From NCBI GenBank assembly GCA_017609795.1, contig JAFCDH010000020.1, positions 12,523 through 25,147 on the forward strand: a DNA stretch of 12,625 nt, read 5' to 3'. The notes beneath the pieces are model-generated. The model saw nothing but the letters and a program-made list of their open reading frames with translations. It was not told where the DNA came from and searched no databases. The translations under genes were made by a program, and so were the position numbers. Below, piece after piece: positions 11,550-12,625 of the stretch; the stretch's first letter is position 1; every line of letters starts with the position of its first letter. This stretch comes from Candidatus Pacearchaeota archaeon (GTDB lineage Archaea > Nanobdellota > Nanobdellia > Pacearchaeales > GW2011-AR1).

Positions 11550-11957
11550 ATGGAAGATGAACCTCCTGGTCAACTCGCTGTAATAGAAAGAAAACCTCCA
11601 AAATTAGAAAAAACTTGTTCTAAAAACTATTTAACAATAGAAGAGACACATTGGCCATCTAAAAAACTAAGGAATTGTCCTTTAATGTATGGTCTTTGTG
11701 ATGGAGTAGATGCTAATTGTTTTGGAGATACCTCAAAATTACCTGGTTGTCATATCTTTAGAAACAAAGTTATCACTTCTCCTCCAAAAGGAATTGATTA
11801 TAATAAAAAAGATGTTACAGAACAATTACAAAAAATAAGGCAAAAATATGATAATTTAAAAAACAACCTCATAGATAAAAAAATAGACATAGAAACAGCA
11901 CAAAGAGATTATAAAGATATTTTAAAAAAAATAAATAAATTTGAAGGAAATTATTAA
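11550..11957 (+). CDS. Unrecognised cysteine-rich protein with C-terminal coiled coil
   Basis: The 135-residue protein falls into two parts. Residues ~20-70 contain five cysteines (C23, C43, C50, C57, C67) with flanking H34 and H68, in the pattern C-x19-C-x6-C-x6-C-x9-CH; the run CPLMYGLCDGVDANCFGD is striking. This could bind zinc or an iron-sulfur cluster, or be cross-linked by disulfides. There is no signal peptide, so metal binding in the cytoplasm is more likely (inference). Residues ~85-130 form a charged helix with hydrophobic spacing (VTEQLQKIRQKYDNLKNNLIDKKIDIETAQRDYKDILKKI), a likely coiled coil for self-association. The start is proline-rich (EDEPPGQ). The gene ends 5 bp from the convergent gyrase stop codon. 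I do not recognise the family. Confidence 0.72.
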   Translation: MEDEPPGQLAVIERKPPKLEKTCSKNYLTIEETHWPSKKLRNCPLMYGLCDGVDANCFGDTSKLPGCHIFRNKVITSPPKGIDYNKKDVTEQLQKIRQKYDNLKNNLIDKKIDIETAQRDYKDILKKINKFEGNY

Positions 11958-11962
11958 TAAGA

Positions 11963-12625
11963 TTAATCTTCAACCTCGTCTCCTGCCCTTTCCAACTTAG
12001 TAATATCACTAACTCTATCACCTACTTGCAATCTAATTATTCTTACTCCAGAAGTAGCTCTTCCCATGACTCTAATATTTTTAACATTTGTTCTAATTGC
12101 AATTCCTTTTTTAGTTGTTACAACAAAATTATCTCTGTTTGTAACATTAATTGTTGAAACAACATCTCCTGTTTTATCAGTTATTTTAATATTTTTTACT
12201 CCTTTTCCAGCTCTATTTGTTTTTCTATAATCTTCAATAGCGCTTCTTTTACCATAACCTTTTTCAGTAATTGTTAAAATAGCATTTTTAACATCTCTTA
12301 CAACACCTAAACTAACAACTTCATCGTCACTATTCATTTTAATTCCAGTAACACCATAAGAAGCCCTTCCCATTGATCTAACATCATTAGAACTAAATTT
12401 AATTCCTTGTCCTTTTTTTGTCATTAACATAACATCTTCACTTCTAATTCTTTCTACACCTACAACATTATCACTTCCATCTAAAGGTAAATTAATTATT
12501 CTTACTCCAGATGCTCGAGGTTTTGCAAATAATTCTAATCTAATTTTCTTAACATGTCCATTTTTAGTAGCTAAAAACAAAAAGTCCTCGAATTTCTTTA
12601 CAGCCATTACATTTGTAATTTTATC
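11963..12625 (-). CDS. gyrA: DNA gyrase subunit A, C-terminal beta-pinwheel (partial, continues past right edge)
   Basis: The open frame reaches the window edge, so this is only the C-terminal ~220 residues of a protein normally ~800 residues long. The sequence shows repeated blades of the GyrA DNA-wrapping domain. FLFLATKNGHVKKI is followed by four blade turns with the R-x-x-x-GV-x-x-I pattern: PRASGVRIINL, GRASYGVTGIKM, RAGKGVKNIKI and GRATSGVRIIRL. The GyrA box, usually QRRGGRG-like, is reduced to NRAGKG. It ends with KLERAGDEVED, a short acidic tail. Gyrase introduces negative supercoils with GyrB; archaeal gyrases are of bacterial origin. The ATG at 12607 is an internal methionine, not the start, because the frame stays open upstream (DKITNV). 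Its stop is 5 bp from the convergent neighbour. Confidence 0.93.
   Translation of the reverse strand, partial: DKITNVMAVKKFEDFLFLATKNGHVKKIRLELFAKPRASGVRIINLPLDGSDNVVGVERIRSEDVMLMTKKGQGIKFSSNDVRSMGRASYGVTGIKMNSDDEVVSLGVVRDVKNAILTITEKGYGKRSAIEDYRKTNRAGKGVKNIKITDKTGDVVSTINVTNRDNFVVTTKKGIAIRTNVKNIRVMGRATSGVRIIRLQVGDRVSDITKLERAGDEVED

Overview
The window looks archaeal, very AT-rich, and most like a DPANN-type genome (Pacearchaeota/Woesearchaeota-like). The evidence is aIF5B, ribosomal protein eS6 and the aIF2 gamma subunit in a row, a Dph2-type diphthamide gene, bacterial-type DNA gyrase A (common in such archaea), and promoters in which a TATA-like box (CTTTAAAA, CTTATAAG or TTTATATC) lies about 25-27 bp before the ATG, as expected for leaderless mRNAs. 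Genes inside operons instead carry Shine-Dalgarno sites. The lineage call is inference; there is no rRNA in the window.

Bases 52-4464 form a nine-gene co-directional operon with gaps or overlaps of at most 29 bp. It encodes a DUF134 helix-turn-helix protein carrying a glycine-rich, six-cysteine tail, a thioredoxin, a stand-alone ABC-type ATPase, a P-loop NTPase with a C-terminal [4Fe-4S] domain, two small two-cluster ferredoxins, two NifX/NifB-like cofactor-carrier proteins, and a MinD-family ATPase with an inserted ferredoxin. No nitrogenase gene is visible. The set suggests ATP/GTP-driven handling of an iron-sulfur or other metal cofactor for an unidentified client. The DUF134 gene contains a strong in-frame internal ribosome binding site just before its glycine-rich tail, so it may make two products.

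Bases 4504-5733 hold a membrane-anchored thioredoxin-like protein (CSAC) and a CcdA/DsbD-type membrane protein. With the cytoplasmic thioredoxin in the operon, they could form a trans-membrane thiol relay.

Bases 5870-6744 hold a convergent, truncated Dph2 N-terminal fragment and an unrecognised small protein. Bases 6835-10574 are the translation block: aIF5B, eS6 and aIF2 gamma. The aIF2 gamma protein has lost its usual cysteine knuckle. The gaps before eS6 and aIF2 gamma share a related leader-like element, and a TAAGCTAYTCA motif recurs in several intergenic gaps, including three copies 20 and 23 bp apart before aIF2 gamma.

Bases 10575-12625 contain two directly abutting 28-bp hairpins, a divergent pair of unrecognised genes (one cysteine-rich), and the C-terminal beta-pinwheel of gyrase A on the minus strand, which continues past the right edge. 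No rRNA, tRNA, CRISPR array or insertion sequence was recognised. No gene-free stretch exceeds 300 bases; the largest gaps (4849-5034, 6155-6363, 9196-9401, 10575-10804) are described in the entries.
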